NCBI GenBank assembly: GCA_039881045.1
Contig: JAYWVB010000026.1
Span: 372,001-436,000, forward strand
DNA length: 64,000 nucleotides
Reading direction: 5' to 3'
From: Chaetomium olivaceum
Lineage: Eukaryota; Ascomycota; Sordariomycetes; Sordariales; Chaetomiaceae
Shown here: one piece after another, positions 1 to 13,800 of the stretch
Numbering within the stretch: the first letter of the stretch is position 1
Layout: each line of letters begins with the position of its first letter
Program-made: the position numbers and the translations under genes
The notes under the pieces: generated by a model
Database searches by the model: none
What the model was told of the DNA's origin: nothing
Seen by the model: only the letters and a program-made list of their open reading frames with translations

Positions 1-3000
1 CTAGATAATCATCCATACCCGCAGCAAGGCACTTCTCGCGGTCGCCCTGGATAGCGGAGGCAGTCATGGCGATGACCAGCACGCGGCGTACCGACTCGAG
101 CTCGTCGTCGCGCAGCAGCTTGGTGGCCTCGTAGCCGTCGAGGACCGGCATCTGGACGTCCATGAGGATGATGTGGTACGGCGTGCCCTTGCGGGCCTTC
201 TCGCGCAGGCCCTCGACCGCCTTGAGCCCGTTGTCGTACGTGTCCACGTTGGGGTACCCCAGGCGCTGCATGTATTGCAGCGCGATGCGCGCGTTGATGA
301 CGTTGTCCTCGGCGATGCAAATGCGGAGCTCCGACTTCGGGATCTGGGAGAGGTCGGGAGTCGCAGGGACAGTGACGACGGGAGTGTTCGTGTTGGCGGA
401 GGACGCGAGGTCCTTGATCATGGTGGCGCTCTGTTGTCTGGCGGGATAGGGTTTGACGGGTTCCGGGAGGGTGCCCGGCGACGCGAGCTGTTCGTCGCCG
501 GCTACGACCTCCGGCCGGGCCTTGTCGAAGGTTACGGTGAACCAAGCGGTGGTGCCGAGATGTTCTTGGCTTTCGAGGCGGATCGTGCCCTGCATCATCG
601 TCTCGATGAGGGACTTGCAGATGCTCAGGCCGAGACCGCTGCCGCCATACTTGCGGGCCGTGCTCGCATCCGCTTGGCTGAATGGTTGGAAGAGATTCTC
701 GAGCTGCTGCGGCGAGATCCCGATGCCCGTGTCCTTGACCCAGAATGTCAGCGTCACGTTGTCTTTGGTCTCCTTGTCGATCCGGGCGCCGATGGTGATA
801 GATCCATCCTCGGTGAACTTCAGGCTATTCCCAATAAGATTGCCCAGAACCTGATGGAGGCGGATCGGATCGCCATAGATGAGCATGGGTGGCAGGTTGA
901 TATCCTGGATGATCTTGACGTTCTTCTTTGACGTCTTGTCCCTGTTGCTATACGAAACCGCCCGAACAACCTCGCGCACCATCTCGTCGGGATTGAACGC
1001 AATGATGTAGAGCTTCATCTTGTCGGCTTCCATTCTCGAGAAGTCGAGGATGTCGTTGATGACCGTCAACAGCAAGTCGGCCGAGACCCTGATGGAATCG
1101 GCCATCTCCAACTGCTCCTTGTTGAGGTTGCTGTCCCTTAGCAGCTCGGAATTGCCAATCACGCCGTTCAGCGGTGTACGCAGCTCGTGGGACACATTGG
1201 CCAGGAAGATGGACTTTGCCTTCGTCGCGTCCTCAGCAAGCTTGACGTTGCGGATGGCCTCGGCCTCGGCATTCTTCGCCTTGGTTTCGGCCTCGATCGC
1301 CTTCGCCAAAGCGCGTTTCTGGAGCTCGACCATAGAGATGTTCTCTGCCGAAACCTTCTCGACTGATTTCATGGCGAGCGCGTTGGAGAAACTGATGCCG
1401 ATCTGGTTGACGAGGAGCTGCAAAACACTGACATTGCGATCCGTGAACGACCCCGAGGTGCCTTCCAGGTAGAGGACACCGAGCAGCGGCTTCGACCCGT
1501 GGCAGATCGGAATGGCAATGACAGCCTTGCTCCCTGGGTTCCGCCGCAGCCAGAATTCGCCAACGTTACCGAACCGCTCGTCGTTGAGAAGGTCCTGGAG
1601 GAAGACGGCCTCGCGGAAGCGGGTACAGTAGAGCACGACATTCTCGGCGACGAGATCGGTCACGCTAAGCGGGATGCCCGGCATGTGCGCTTCAGCGCCC
1701 TTCTCGGGGTCACCGCTGGCGGCGACGCACCAGTCGGTGCTCCCTTCGTCCTGCACGACGATGGCAGCGAGCGTGGCGGACCCGCTGCACGTCTGGAGGA
1801 TCACATCGCACATGGTCTTGAGGAGCTCGTCGATCCTCAGCACTGACGAGATGACCTGGGAGGACACTAGGATTGCGTGCAGATCGATCATATCGAGGGC
1901 AGGCAACCCGACGCCGGCCTCGGGCTGCATCGACCCCCGCCAGGCCGTCATGCGCTCACCTCTCAGGGCGGCCACGGCAGCCTGCGTAGCTTGCTGAGCA
2001 TCCTCGGCGCCGTTTTCGTCGACATTCCGATACTGAACAGTCGCAGCATCGCCAGAGAAGTCGGTTTGCACACCCTGATCGAGCGTGCGTGGATTCCGCA
2101 TGACTCGTTGGAGGATGATGCTGTGGTCGCTCTCGATCCGGTCCGCAACGCCCGTGGCGCCGAGCTGCCGGAACAGGGAGACGGCTTCACGTAACGCGGA
2201 GCGGGCGGAACGCCGTGCGGCGTTCCTGATAAAGATATTGGCCATCAAGTAATTCCCTAGTGCTTCCTCGAAGGTGAAGTTGTGCTCCGAGGCATGGTCC
2301 AGCGCCTCTTCATACTGCCGGATGGCGATGCCGTGGTTGCCAAGCATCTCGGAGACGGACGCGTCTAGCAACTTTGACCAAGCGAGATAGTTGACGTTGT
2401 CGACCACCTGCCAATCCTTGATCCGATTGTTGAGCTCCTCGACCTTGCGGACTCCCTCGTCAACGTGGCCCCTGAGGCCCTCTGCTCCGGGCGAGAGGGG
2501 GTCTCCTATCCGGCGGAGTACAGCGCCAGCCAGAGCCAAGCCGTAAAAGAGCATCGCCAGCCTGGTATTGCGAGCCGACCACAGAAGATGGGCACGTTCC
2601 TGGCAGGCCTTGCCGAGTTCGATCGCCTGATCGTAGTGCCCGTAGAGGAAAAGGGGCACAATCTCCATGGTCTCGTAGATCAGCAATGACCGACCGCCAT
2701 TGTTGGTGTTGGCCGTGAGCCAGTTCTTGTAAGTGACGGTGTCATGGTGCTCGTCGCTCATGACTCCGAGGGGGTTCGCGGACCGCGTCTTGCCCTGCAG
2801 CGCACGGCAGACTTGCCTGACGGCGATGAGGAGCGTGCCACCGCGCGTATCGAGATGCCATTTGGGAATCTCTTCGCAGCCATACTGGCAGAACGCCTCC
2901 AGATCGGCGCAGTTCTCGCTGGCATAAAATTTCAGCTGCGCCGAAAGCGCGAAGCTGAGGATGGTTGCTATCCTATCCCCGGCGGCCAGGGTGTAGTCCA

Positions 3001-6000
3001 CCATCCCTTCCATCTGCCCGACCGAGACGTCGATGGGATCCTGCACATGACCGACAAAGTTGGCATAGATCATGTAACCCCGCGATATCGAAAACGGGTC
3101 GCGGGATTTGTCCAGGAGCTCGAGGCATATGCTCGCCAACTGGGCCGCGAACTTGGCGTTGTTGAACCGCGACAAGGCGATGATAGACATGTACAGGAAG
3201 CCCATGCCTGACTGAGGGTAAAACCCCCGGCTGAAGTGCGTCTCCATCATCAGCAGAGCCAGCTGGTAGAAGACAGTGCACTCGGTCCACCACCCGGCGC
3301 TCGTCGTCTCCGCTAGCACCGCGCCAAGAGATGCCAGCATCGGATCCAGAGTGGTGGGCGGGTTCAGTACCAGTTGGCGATCCGTTGTCCGGATCTTCTC
3401 AGAGAGACGTTCGAAATGCTCATCGCACTTCTCCATGGTTGGGCAGTCGTCGACAACCACGTCAAGAGCGGCCAAGCACTGTTTTAAAGAGGACAGTGCC
3501 TCATTTGAGTCGCCACCCTGGGCAAGTATCCTCGACTGCAACACCCACGCGGGGGCTTTGTCGAGGTCCGTCCTCGCGTGGTCGAAGACTGTTTGCAGGA
3601 GCACGCCGGCGGCACTCTGATGGCCCATGAACAAGTAGCACTCGGCAGCTTGCAAATAAATCTGGAGGGTCTCGTCGTACGACACGTCCTCGGCGCTCTC
3701 ATCCCAGGGATTTGACTGCAGCAGGGCCACAGCGTTGCTGAAGTATTTGGCCGCCGTGGGGCGTGCGCCGCTCTCGGTTGCTTCATGCGCGCGTTCAAAC
3801 AGCAGGTTCCGGAAGGCTCGCCGATGCGGGACCCGTTTCTTGATGATGTCGACGGACTCGCAGATATGGGCAGCGGCGTTATCCTTCAGGCGCGGGTTCG
3901 TCGAGTAGTGCTTGAGGAGCACCTGCGCAATCGCAAAGTGCATCCACCGGGCATTGCACTCCTTGAGGGCGGCGGCGGCTTGGATATAGCGGTCGTGGGC
4001 GAAGCGGAAGTGGTCGTCGCGGTCGCATGGAATGATGAAGGCTTGGATGGCGGCCTCGAGGCCCGCGACGACGTCCACCTCGCAGGAGGCGGCAACCAAC
4101 GGTTCACCCACGTCCTCCGCGTGGTCGTCCACGTACCGTTGCCCGCTCATCAGCTTGCAAATCAAGTCAAAGGAGAATGTCTGGCCCAGTAGAGCGGCCC
4201 AGGCAAGGATGGTCCTGGAAGCTGCTGGCAGCTCACTCAGGCGGCGGGTGATAAAGGCAGTGTCAAGCACGTCGTAGTCTTGCTCGCCCTGGAACTGATC
4301 AAATAGCTTATCCAAGTCATACTTCCAATGGCCAGCAATGTAGTCGTACCAGATGCATTTCTTCCGGTAGCCCGCGCTGAGCATTTCTCGCATGTAGAAG
4401 GGGTTTCCAGCCGTCTTGGACTGGATGACCAAGGCCAGAGGGAGAACTCTCTCCTTGGGCAGTGAGAGCGTCGCGGAGACATAACGGACTATGTCCTCTT
4501 CGCCAAGCGGCGCGAGCGTGATTTTGGTCGTTCTTGGGCCACCGCCCTTGGGGAAGTCGTCGGACTTGGGTGGAGTTAATAACTTGCGCACCGCCTCGGG
4601 AGCGATATCCTCTGGGCGGTATGTTATGATGAGCATCAGTTTTAACCTGACGCTGATAATCTGGCTAATGAGTTCCAGGGACTCATCGTCTGCGTATTGT
4701 AAATCATCCAGGCAGAAGCAGATAAACTTGTGTTGGGTGAACACTCTCAACACCTCGAGGAAGGTGGTCATGAGCCGGTTGGTCTTGGTAGAAGCACCGG
4801 CACGGAGGAAATCCCGCGAACTTGGCGCGGCTGAGCCAGACGACGCTCGCAAGGTAGAAGGGGTGGACACGGAAGATGTATCTGGGGAGGAGCCTCGCCT
4901 CTTCAATTTGGGTCTAGAAGTCTGGGTACTGGAGGAGGAACGGGCGACCAGCGAATCAACCGGCGGAGGTGGGAGGAGGAATTCCGGGAGATCTAGAATT
5001 TTGTGCAGCATTGGCCAAACCGGCTGGACGTACTGCCTCAGGGACTGATGGAAGGCCGTGTCTGTGTTCCTCTCGCCTTGTACCTGGCGAAATAGGGAAG
5101 AGAGCAGCTTCAGCAGAGGCCCAAAGGGCGTCCGCCTCGCCCGGTCGAACTTGGCTGTCGCGCAGTACCCTCGTCTTCGGGCATCGGGTAGAACAGACTG
5201 AACCAGACAGCTCTTGCCGAGGCCACCGGCTCCTTCGATCAGAACTATCTCGCAGTGGCCCTGTCTCCTAAACTTGGCCGAGCCTAGTTGGCGAGCCAGG
5301 CTGGCAGACGAAGAATCCGTCACCACGGTGGCACCATGGCGCGAGGGCTCCGAATTAAGGCCATCACCTGCATGGTTGCTGTCGAGTAAGGAATGTCTGT
5401 CCCATGCGCGGGGGACCCGGGGACCACCCGATAAAGTCGAGACGCCCGAGGACATGGTCGACAGGGATGTCGCCGCCGAGTCGGTGGCTACCGGCGGAGA
5501 CTGTTGCGACCCCGACTTGGACTTGTTGTCTGCTTGCGGGATGGAGGGGCTGTTGCGGTTTGCCCCACCGGTCGAACTTCCGCCGTCGCTAGAGCCGTCG
5601 CCGGCTTCGTTGAGATCGGTACCGTGGCTCGATGCGTCCGAGTTCCGGGTCGTGCTGCCGTTTTGAGTCAAGAAATGGTTTTTGGCGACCCTCTCGATGA
5701 GTTTCACGAACTCGGCTCGTTCCTGTTCTCGGCCTAGCATACCCGTCGGCAACCTGAATGAAGATGAGACGTCCCTAGAACCTATCGGCCAGTCGCGTAG
5801 CGCTGCGGAATCGCCATCGCTGAGCATCTTTTGGACGGCCACGAGGTCGTAGCGGAGACCGCCGGCCGAATAGTACCTGTCGGCGACGTTTTTGGCGGTA
5901 CACTTCTGAATGATCCGGCCGACGACCTCGGGAACATCCATGCGTATCGCAGTGACACTAGGTATCCTCCGGCCAAGCACAGCCTGGACGATGTCCAGCG

Positions 6001-7035
6001 GCGAGTCTCCCTGAAACACGAGCTGTTGTGTCAAGAGACTCCAACACAGGATACCGAGCGAGTAGATGTCGGTCCGGGTGTCCGGCTCGGCCGGCATCCG
6101 CCCTGTCTGCTCGGGGCTGATGTACTGTAGTTTGTGCTTGACCCCTACCGCCTTGGAAAAGGCCGACCACCCCGAGCTCGTCAAGCCGTGCTCGAAAGAT
6201 CGGAGCCCCGACCCGAACGACACCAGCTTGACCTTGTTGGTTTCGATGTTGTAATGGAAGGCGTCCCCACGGATCTCGCCGTGAACGATACCTTGCCCGT
6301 GATGGACGATCTCTAAGCACTGGGCGGCACCAATCGCGAAGTCTAGGAAGTTTTGCAGGCTGATGGGAGGCGCTAGCCTGGGGTAGTCTTCCGCCGTGGT
6401 TCCCACCGGTCGCTATCTCGTTTGGCGAAGTAAAAGGCGGGCCCAAAATCCAGGAGTTTTACCAGAGAATTCGGGCCGGGATCCTCGTAGATGGCAACGA
6501 TGATGGGTCCTCGATCGCCGGGGGCCGACGGCAACCGCATCACATCCAGTGGCTTGACCATACGCTCCCCTTTCGGGTCAACACTGGAGACTAGACTTTT
6601 AGAGATGTAAAATGCCCTCTCCTCGCGGAGAACGTGGTACGACACCCTTGCGACCACGTGCTGCTCGATAACGGGGGCATCGGAGCCGGTCGAACGGTCC
6701 GAGACGGACTCGGTCTCTGACGAGGAAACATGGGAACGGTGGTCTGAAGAGGACGCTCGGCTGGAGGGAGGAAAATTGGGCGCGATAAGCGGGTTTGTCG
6801 CATGATAGGGCGCGTGCGACGTGATAGTATTTGCGCCGGACGGGCGTGTCGGGTGAGGCGAGACAAACCGAGTACCAAAGACTTGCCAGTTGTCATACGT
6901 CGAGTGGAAAGGTTGCCGGGTATCGTCCCATGTGTATCCTGCGATCTGGCGCAGCCGTTCGAGGATGCGGGCCGGGGATTCGAGTAGCTGGTCGTCGAGC
7001 GGCCATGCTGAGGCGGCGGCGGCGGCGGAGTCCAT
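1..7035 (-). CDS. Hybrid histidine kinase with N-terminal pseudokinase (group X, Mak2/Mak3/Chk1-like), 3' end cut by window
   Basis: This is a large two-component sensor kinase that would feed a phosphorelay through an HPt protein. It starts at the ATG at 7035 (MDSAAAAASAW) and is one frame apart from a one-base jump near 6398-6404; about 2345 residues lie in the window. In order: a Ser/Thr-kinase-like region (about 100-420), a P-loop ATPase with Walker A GAGGLGKS near 603 and Walker B-like CLDDLQYADD near 775, a helical TPR-type region, GAF (about 1710-1880), HisKA with VSHELRTPL (His about 1950), HATPase with GNSLKFTEDG and GGSGLGL, and REC with LMDVQMP (Asp about 2293). The kinase-like part lacks HRD (HGEIRG instead) and DFG (SFG instead), so it is probably a pseudokinase. 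The order matches fungal group X kinases, which act in oxidative-stress signalling in yeasts. The window ends inside REC, just after AAGMDDYL. An intron at the frame jump looks unlikely because conserved-looking sequence runs up to both sides. Confidence 0.93.
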
Positions 7036-9008
7036 GTCGTCGCGGAGGGACCGACCGGAACGAGGGCGGGGAGGAGGGGAGGAAGGGGGGGGAGTACCTG
7101 AGGGATCCGCGGGTCTCAAGTATCGAAGGCTGGCCGGGCGGGAGTCAACGTTGAGCCTGTCATGTTCTACTGCTGCTGCTGCCGTTTGGTGATGATGACA
7201 ACCATCGCCCGCACACACTCGAGTCGTTGCGAGGGCAAAACGGAGATTCGGCAAGCGGGGGCGTTGGCAAGTGGCAGCACTCTCAGAGCGGGTCCCCGAG
7301 CCTCGCTTGGGACTCTCCAAATTTTGCGGGTGCCGTGTCCGGATGCTTTCCGGGGCCGTTTTGTCAACTTGCCCGGGGTGTGGAGGTTTTTCTCCGAAGG
7401 GCCAAAAAAACAAGGACGGAAGAAAAACAAGAAAAGAATAACACCACTTGTCGGCGGGGTGTTGGCGCTGCCTGCAAGAAACTGTCTGTGGTGGTGGTTT
7501 TCGTGTGTGGTGTGATGGAGGCGAGTTGCCTCTTGTGCGCAGCGGTTGTTGCCGTTCTTCCGGGAGTGCGCATCAGTTACCTTACCTAACTGCGTCGTGG
7601 CGGCGGCGGCGGACCGCGAGTCAAGTCTCAAAGAGCTCAAGTCGGCGTCCAAACACGGCGATAGCGCAGTCTCAAAAGAGGTGTGGCCTTGTGCAGTACT
7701 AGGGTCGTTGCAGAGCCCGTGGGGACGGCACGACGGGTGGGATGGGGGGGAAAGGCGGGGGTATCTTGTGGTCTGGTCAGGAGGAGCTGTGTGCCGAAAC
7801 GGCCGAAGACGATGCGGCGACAGGCGGCAAATCAATGGCAGAAGAAGCAAAGGGCTGTGGCGGGTAGGCGCGGGGTGCGGGTCTCCTGTATAGGCTGCAT
7901 AGGGTCCCGGCGAGGAATGCAAGACGGATCCGTCAAGACGATGGAATATAAATCTATACTACATACGAGTTCATCAGCAGCATGGGCTTGGTTAAGTTGG
8001 AGTTCGGGCTGTCTGAGACATGCGACGGCTACGGCTCACCGCACAAAAGTGTATGCACAGCTAGGCCGGGCAGCGCAGTACAGACAAACCCTAGCGCAAC
8101 ACCGCTCTCTCGTGCGCGCATTGGGCAACCCGCATTTATTTTTGAAAGTGGGCTTTTACAAACAGAGAAGAAGCGGTGGGATTTTCAAGCTTCCCCATTT
8201 CTCAAGCACCGCGGTTAGGCTGGGTTGGGGGCAGGGGGCTGCCGTCACACTGGGCTGCCCCTCTTTAGGTACCCTCCAGACTACCACGGATCCGGTTGGA
8301 GTGAGGCATGCAATGTCGACTCGGGCTGAATTCCAGGTATTACTGCTCCTGGCTGCTACAAGGTACATGTACTACAGTCATTCTAGAAGCGACATACTAT
8401 CCCAAACCAAATATTTCAATCTCGACTTGCAATCAGAAGGTGACGGACACTCGAAGCGCCATTTCTGGCAGAAAAGCGCCATTGACGTCACTGCTCTGGG
8501 CAACGCTGCAGCCAATCTGTGCTCCAGTGAGATACCTCCACCGCCGCCTCCACCGCCGCCTCCGTGTCAACGGCAAGCCACACACGTGGTCCACGCAAAG
8601 GAGAAAAGATCGATGCAGACTGTGTAGGTAGTACGGAGTAAACTAACGAGAACCAGCGACCACATTTACCAAGTAAATCACATATGATCTTGTTTTCCCT
8701 CAATATTGTATTATATTCTATCGCCCGGCATACGTCTTTTCTACCGGGCCGCCGGCTGAAAATTCCTCTAGTATCTAGGTCTAGCCTTGGCCGGCCATGG
8801 GAGAACAGGTTGGAAGCCTGCGGTCCTCCGATGAACCGTCCAACAAATCTTGCTGCCCCCCTTCTTTTTCGAATTCCAAACGCACGCTGCGGCGAAAAGA
8901 AAGTGTCATGCAAGTGCAACGAGATGGGGTGGTTCCCATTCGCTGGGTATGCATGTGACCTGAACCCTAGTTTATAAAGCCTCTAGCTTCCGCAACAGAC
9001 CACCGCCA
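7036..9008. other. Gene-free interval: histidine-kinase leader and UDP-galactopyranose mutase downstream region
   Basis: About 2 kb between the kinase start and the mutase stop. The part next to the kinase is GC-rich with a CTG/CCG-rich stretch near 7005-7190, typical of a long 5' leader. Open frames here (7167-7922 on minus, 7683-8627 on plus) have low-complexity, Arg/Ser/Pro-rich translations with no recognisable motif, and I do not call them genes. Confidence 0.6.
8535..8563. repeat. CCTCCACCGCCG tandem repeat
   Basis: A 12-bp unit occurs twice and then begins a third time. It is a simple repeat in non-coding sequence. Confidence 0.85.
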
Positions 9009-10854
9009 TTAAGCCTTGGGCCGGGAAGGGACGGCGCTGCTCGAGGACGACCCGGTGTAAAAGCCCCGGGCGAGCCGGCGCTCTGTGTTTTGGCGCGAGT
9101 TGACAAAGTCGGGGTAGTTGAGCGTCAGCTCAACGGCGCCACTGACGATGTTGTCAACCGCCTCCACACCGAGCATGAACGAGTGGTCCTGGTTGCCGAC
9201 CTCGTACCTCCAGCTACCGAAGCGGCCGCGAGACCAGATGTCCATGTCCTGGAGCTTGGGAAGGAGCTCCTTGAGCACACCCTCACGCTCGAGCGACGGC
9301 GTAGGGTAACCGTGGTCGAACTTGCGGTGGTACGTCGACACGATCTCATCCTCAGGCTTGATCATATCGGTGTTGATGAGGCCCTGGATGCAGTCCTTCA
9401 GCAGGTTCTCCTCGTCGACCGGCTTCATGGTCGACTGCGAAACCTCAAGCATGATGGACCAGTACGGGCCTTCCTTGGCCTCGGTGGACTTAGCCTTGCT
9501 ACCGTCGGCGTTGTACAGCGTCGGCAGCTTAGCATCGGCCTGCGGCTGGTTGTATGGCGAGTAGTTGGAGAAGATGGTGGCGCGGTAGAAGGGGCAGTTA
9601 TCCTCGGGAAGTATAGCTGGCACACATGTTAGCGATGAACCTTGTCGAAAAGATGGACACTTTCTGCCTTACCCAGCACTTGTCGCCGATGCGCTCCGGG
9701 CGCTCACCGCGGATGCCGACACCAATGACGTGTGTCGACGAGTAGTAGAGACCCTTGGAAAGAGTGACCAGCTCCTGGTTGCCCATCTTCTCGACCAGGG
9801 AGTCGACGGCCATCGTGTTGATGAGCTTGCCGTAGCCGATGGTGGTGCCGTCCTTCAGCGTGACAGTCTTCTTCTCGGCGTCAACCTTGGTGACCTCGCT
9901 CTTCTCGCCGTACCGCTTCTTCTCCTTGGGAAGTGTGTCCGACACAGCGATCCAGATACCACCGGTTCCGTCCCTTGCGGGGAAGCGGAAGGTGGCGTTG
10001 GGGCCCCAGTTGCCGGCTACCTTGTTGAGGATGACGTTCTGGGTGACCATCTTGAGGTTGGGAGCCGCAACGCGCTCACCGAGCCACTCGCATTGCATCT
10101 GGGATATGATGTGAGCACATGACCTGCCGGGAATCAAACAAACATTCGTACCTTGGTCGTGGGCACGGCCCAAACCTTGTAGTTGTACGGCCGCATGAAG
10201 ACATCGGCGACACCCTCGCCGCATATCCGAAGAATCCACTCGTCGAAGTTTTTGGGCTTGGTGGTAGAGACGCGGCGTCCATGGCAGCGTCAATGAGCCC
10301 GTCAATGCACTTGACCTGGTCCTCCTTGGGCAGCATCGAGATGTTGTTCTGGAAGGGGTAAGGGACCCAAAGGTTCTTGTACCGGACGTACGAGATGCGC
10401 TGGTGGGTGTACCAGTCATCATCCTTGGGCAGGGCCTCGTTGATGCAGTCGTCAAAGTACTTGTAGTGGGAGAAGATGACGTGACCGCCGACATCGTAAA
10501 GCTGTGAGGGTAGTCGTCAGAGGAGGAGTTTGCGATCCGCCGGAAGGCGTGACTTACGAATCCCTCAGGGGTGACATCAGTAGATGCAAGACCGCCGGCC
10601 TTCTCGTTGGCGTCAATGATCAACCAAGACGGCCCATTCTACAACCAAAGTTAGCAAACCTCGCCAGTAGCCCTGGAGCAGAAAGCGGTGAGCTTACGAT
10701 GTGGTCGAGACGCTTAGCTGCGCCCAAGCCAGTCGGGCCGGCACCGATGACGAGAACGTCGACCTGACTGTACAATCTCCGTCAGCAACCTCGACCCCGA
10801 GCTGTACTTCTACTTCATAAACACCCCCGCTCTGGGAACCTACATGTCCGCCAT
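9009..10854 (-). CDS. glfA: UDP-galactopyranose mutase (UGM)
   Basis: A flavoenzyme that converts UDP-galactopyranose to UDP-galactofuranose in the cytosol, the donor for galactofuranose in fungal cell-wall glycans. Six exons fit: 10854-10844, 10767-10698, 10638-10558, 10501-10152, 10098-9673 and 9616-9009, giving about 515 residues, close to the roughly 510 of the Aspergillus enzyme. The first coding exon is only 11 nt (MAD plus two bases). The N-terminus then gives the FAD-binding VLVIGAGPTGLGAAKRL, followed by GGLASTDVTPEGF, VGGHVIFSHYKYFDD, MRPYNYKVWAVPTTK, GERVAAPN and SYHRKFDHGYP-like segments, and near the end RGRFGSWRYEVGNQDHS. Two single bases are missing relative to the conserved frame: near 10271-10276 in exon 4, and in a C run (GGG on plus, 9606-9608) right after the last intron. 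Both interrupt otherwise perfect family sequence, so I read them as sequence errors rather than a pseudogene, though a real lesion is not excluded. Confidence 0.93.
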
Positions 10855-13800
10855 TTTCGGAGAGAAGTGAAGATCTCGGGCAAGTGCGGGGCAGGACACT
10901 TTTACGAGTCGCAAAGGGGGAGCGACGGGTGCTGTTTGCAGAAAAAAATAAAAATTCTAGTAAGCAGGCGTACAACGCTGGGAGAAAGAGCTGGTGTTGA
11001 AAGCGGGACGGAAGCGCGGGACAAAACCTAACGCGGGCGTTCTTTCTAGTAGTGGTGGTTATGAAGGCGGGCAGCGAAGCTGTTGGACCCTGGCTGTTGA
11101 CTTTGGGCTCGTTGCTGGGATGGCCAGACCGCTATCAGGCCCCAGAAAAAAAGGGGCGAAGGAGGGGTTGAATGGAGGGGCTAAGATTGTTCCAATCTCG
11201 AAACGGTTGGTATGGTGGGGCCCAATTGCACGATGCCGCGAAGTGGCACAGGAAACCAGGGCAGGGCTGCTTGAACCCCCATGTTTCCCGTCGTCTCAAA
11301 TATTTTGGGGGAAATTCTGAGATGCCATCCCACCATGAGCCCGATTGCCTCACCTCGGGCACGCATCTCGTTGTTGGGCACACAAAACTCTGGACGCCAT
11401 CATGCTGTTTGTCCGCATGCACGGTAGGCACCCGACGACAACCCCGGTTTCGTCTGCATGTGCATGCCACGCCATGTTTGTGCGTGGAGTGCAGGACCGC
11501 GTACGAATACTCGCTGTCTTCCCGCGATCCTGTGTTCAACGTACAAAGTTAGGTACCGTACTTACACACCAGTGTACAGCCACCACAACATTTCGGTTTA
11601 ATTACCGGTCACAGTTGCAATCCGCAAAAGTTCGAGCAACTCACCATCTCGGCCGCGAATCGGGGCATCCGGTTCTCAAAGAGGGAATAGCTTAATGTCT
11701 GCAATGCCGGTGACAGGGACAAGGCAATGCATCCCACCACCATCAGCGAGTTCAGCGAGGAAGTCCGGTCTCGATATGACAGCGATTGTCGTGCCGCACC
11801 ACTGACTGAGGCCGGGGTTGCAGGGGACGTGGCAAGTGAACCCTGTTTCGAGTTGGTGCGAGCCGCGAATCCACTCCACCTTACTTGACTGCGTCTTGTT
11901 TCACCACCTCGATCGCCAGGGTGGCACACCGAGCCCTTTGGACGATCACCAGAGCATAACCGCCAACGACTCGAGTGATCGGCCTCGATGGCGGGAGAGA
12001 TGTAAATAAAAGGGGACTTGCTGGAGCCAGATCGTCCGAGGTTTTTCGTCCAGTATGACAACGTTCTGTGTGGAAGACTTGGGGAGAAAAAGTGAGGTAC
12101 AAAGGAAGTACCATGAAGTTACCCCACTGATTCAGACATGTTCCATAACCCTCGAAAAGCACAGGTTACACCAACGGGCGCAACCAGTCAATCATTGCGT
12201 GTCTGTCCGTATACGACAGGTGGAATAACGATACGATGGTTGGGTTTGACGAGGAGGAAGATGACGTTGAAGGAACATTCTTTGTGTTCCCCCTTCCGTT
12301 TCGACCCATCCAGGGGTCCCCTCGTGAGATCGATGTGGCCCGGCACAGAACGCCCAGACCTGCAACTCACCCTCGTTTGTTTGCGGGTAAGGCCGTCTTT
12401 AAACATGAAGCAAGAGATATTGACCCCGTCGTGCCATCTAGGAATCTCGAGGCTGATGATATAGATATCTCATGTCTTCCTCACTCCATTCCTCTGTCCC
12501 GATGATATACCAGGACGCTATCCAGTCTAAGATCAAGTGTGAATGAACAAACAAGGGGGATGCTATCACGTCAGTCACGACGATTCAGGTACCCGGCCTT
12601 CCCAAGACCCGCGCTCGTTTTTGTGGCTGTGTCGGTTACAGATTATAATCGCGGACCGCGAGACGGGGGAACGGAGGCACACAAGGAAAGCCTGGTTTGG
12701 GAAAAGCCATAACCAGTCGACACACAAGTCGCCCAAATGCATAGAATATCTCAGCGAAGCCTTTCGTAGTTGGACTCAAAGGGCTTCCAGACAAGGATGT
12801 CAGTTTGGTGTGCTTCATAACTACCTAACTAACAATATCGGGTTCACAAGGCGGCGGAAAAACACTCATGAGTTTGGGATCGCTGTTCCCTCGCTGATTC
12901 CCAACCGACATGGGGATCTTATCACTGATCATTGGCTCTGTTACAACGGATATGAGCGATCGCCATGCGCTTCTGCCAGAACTCCCGCCTTTGCACGAAT
13001 CAAGATGCGCCCGGTCCTTTCCCATCCGCTCCCCGCCGGTCCGAAATGTGTTGTCGAAGGCGGGGATGCGGTGTAGATCACAAACGGAGTGAAGAATAGC
13101 GTTGTTAACACCTCAACAGTACCTAGCCGACGTCTCCCGCCGGAAGCGTTCGAAGGATGGTCCCGTCTGAACTACGTACAGTACATACATACATGCATAC
13201 ATACACAAACAGAAGGAGGCTCTTTGTCATCTTAAATTCGCCCTCGAGACAGGCGAGGGTTTGCAGGGGTGTGAGCGCGTTGGCTGTGAGCAAAGTGAAA
13301 GCTGCGTTTTGAGTTCCACAGCCACAACATGTGGGCGGCGGGAGGTTGCTGATTTGATGCACGACAGACCCCCAGCGCAATCTCACCCCAATCTTGTTTT
13401 GCAGATATCGGTTCGCAACTTCGCATTTCCCTTGCCCACCGCGATACAGCTGGGATCTATCCGTATGTAGTAGACACCGTCGCACCGGGCTTGCTGATCT
13501 CTCAACCCACGGTTGATGTTATCATGCCCGCCCTGGTCAAGCGAACTGATCCCCACGAAAGCCAATATGAGAAAATGTCTTACATAAAAGCCGAGTTGCC
13601 TGTTTAGGTGAGCCATGGAACGTGTATCCGAATACAGCGTAAATCTGTAAATCACAAATCGCATCGACACCCTCCTCGGTGTGATGAGTACCGGGAAGGT
13701 ATCTGCATTGTGCCAATTGACGGCTGTTGACGAATTTTTGGCGAAGGAGCCTTGGCTTTTCGGTCCCTGCTCGTTGAAGGCACGGGCGTGACTGGCACCG

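Noticed and set aside
7167..8627. Long open frames on both strands (251 and 314 codons) upstream of the first histidine kinase
   Set aside because: Low-complexity, Arg/Pro/Ser/Cys-rich translations of GC-rich leader DNA with no motif or splice structure.
12543..13076. 177-codon plus-strand frame
   Set aside because: No recognisable family, no upstream or downstream exon, and ordinary non-coding composition.
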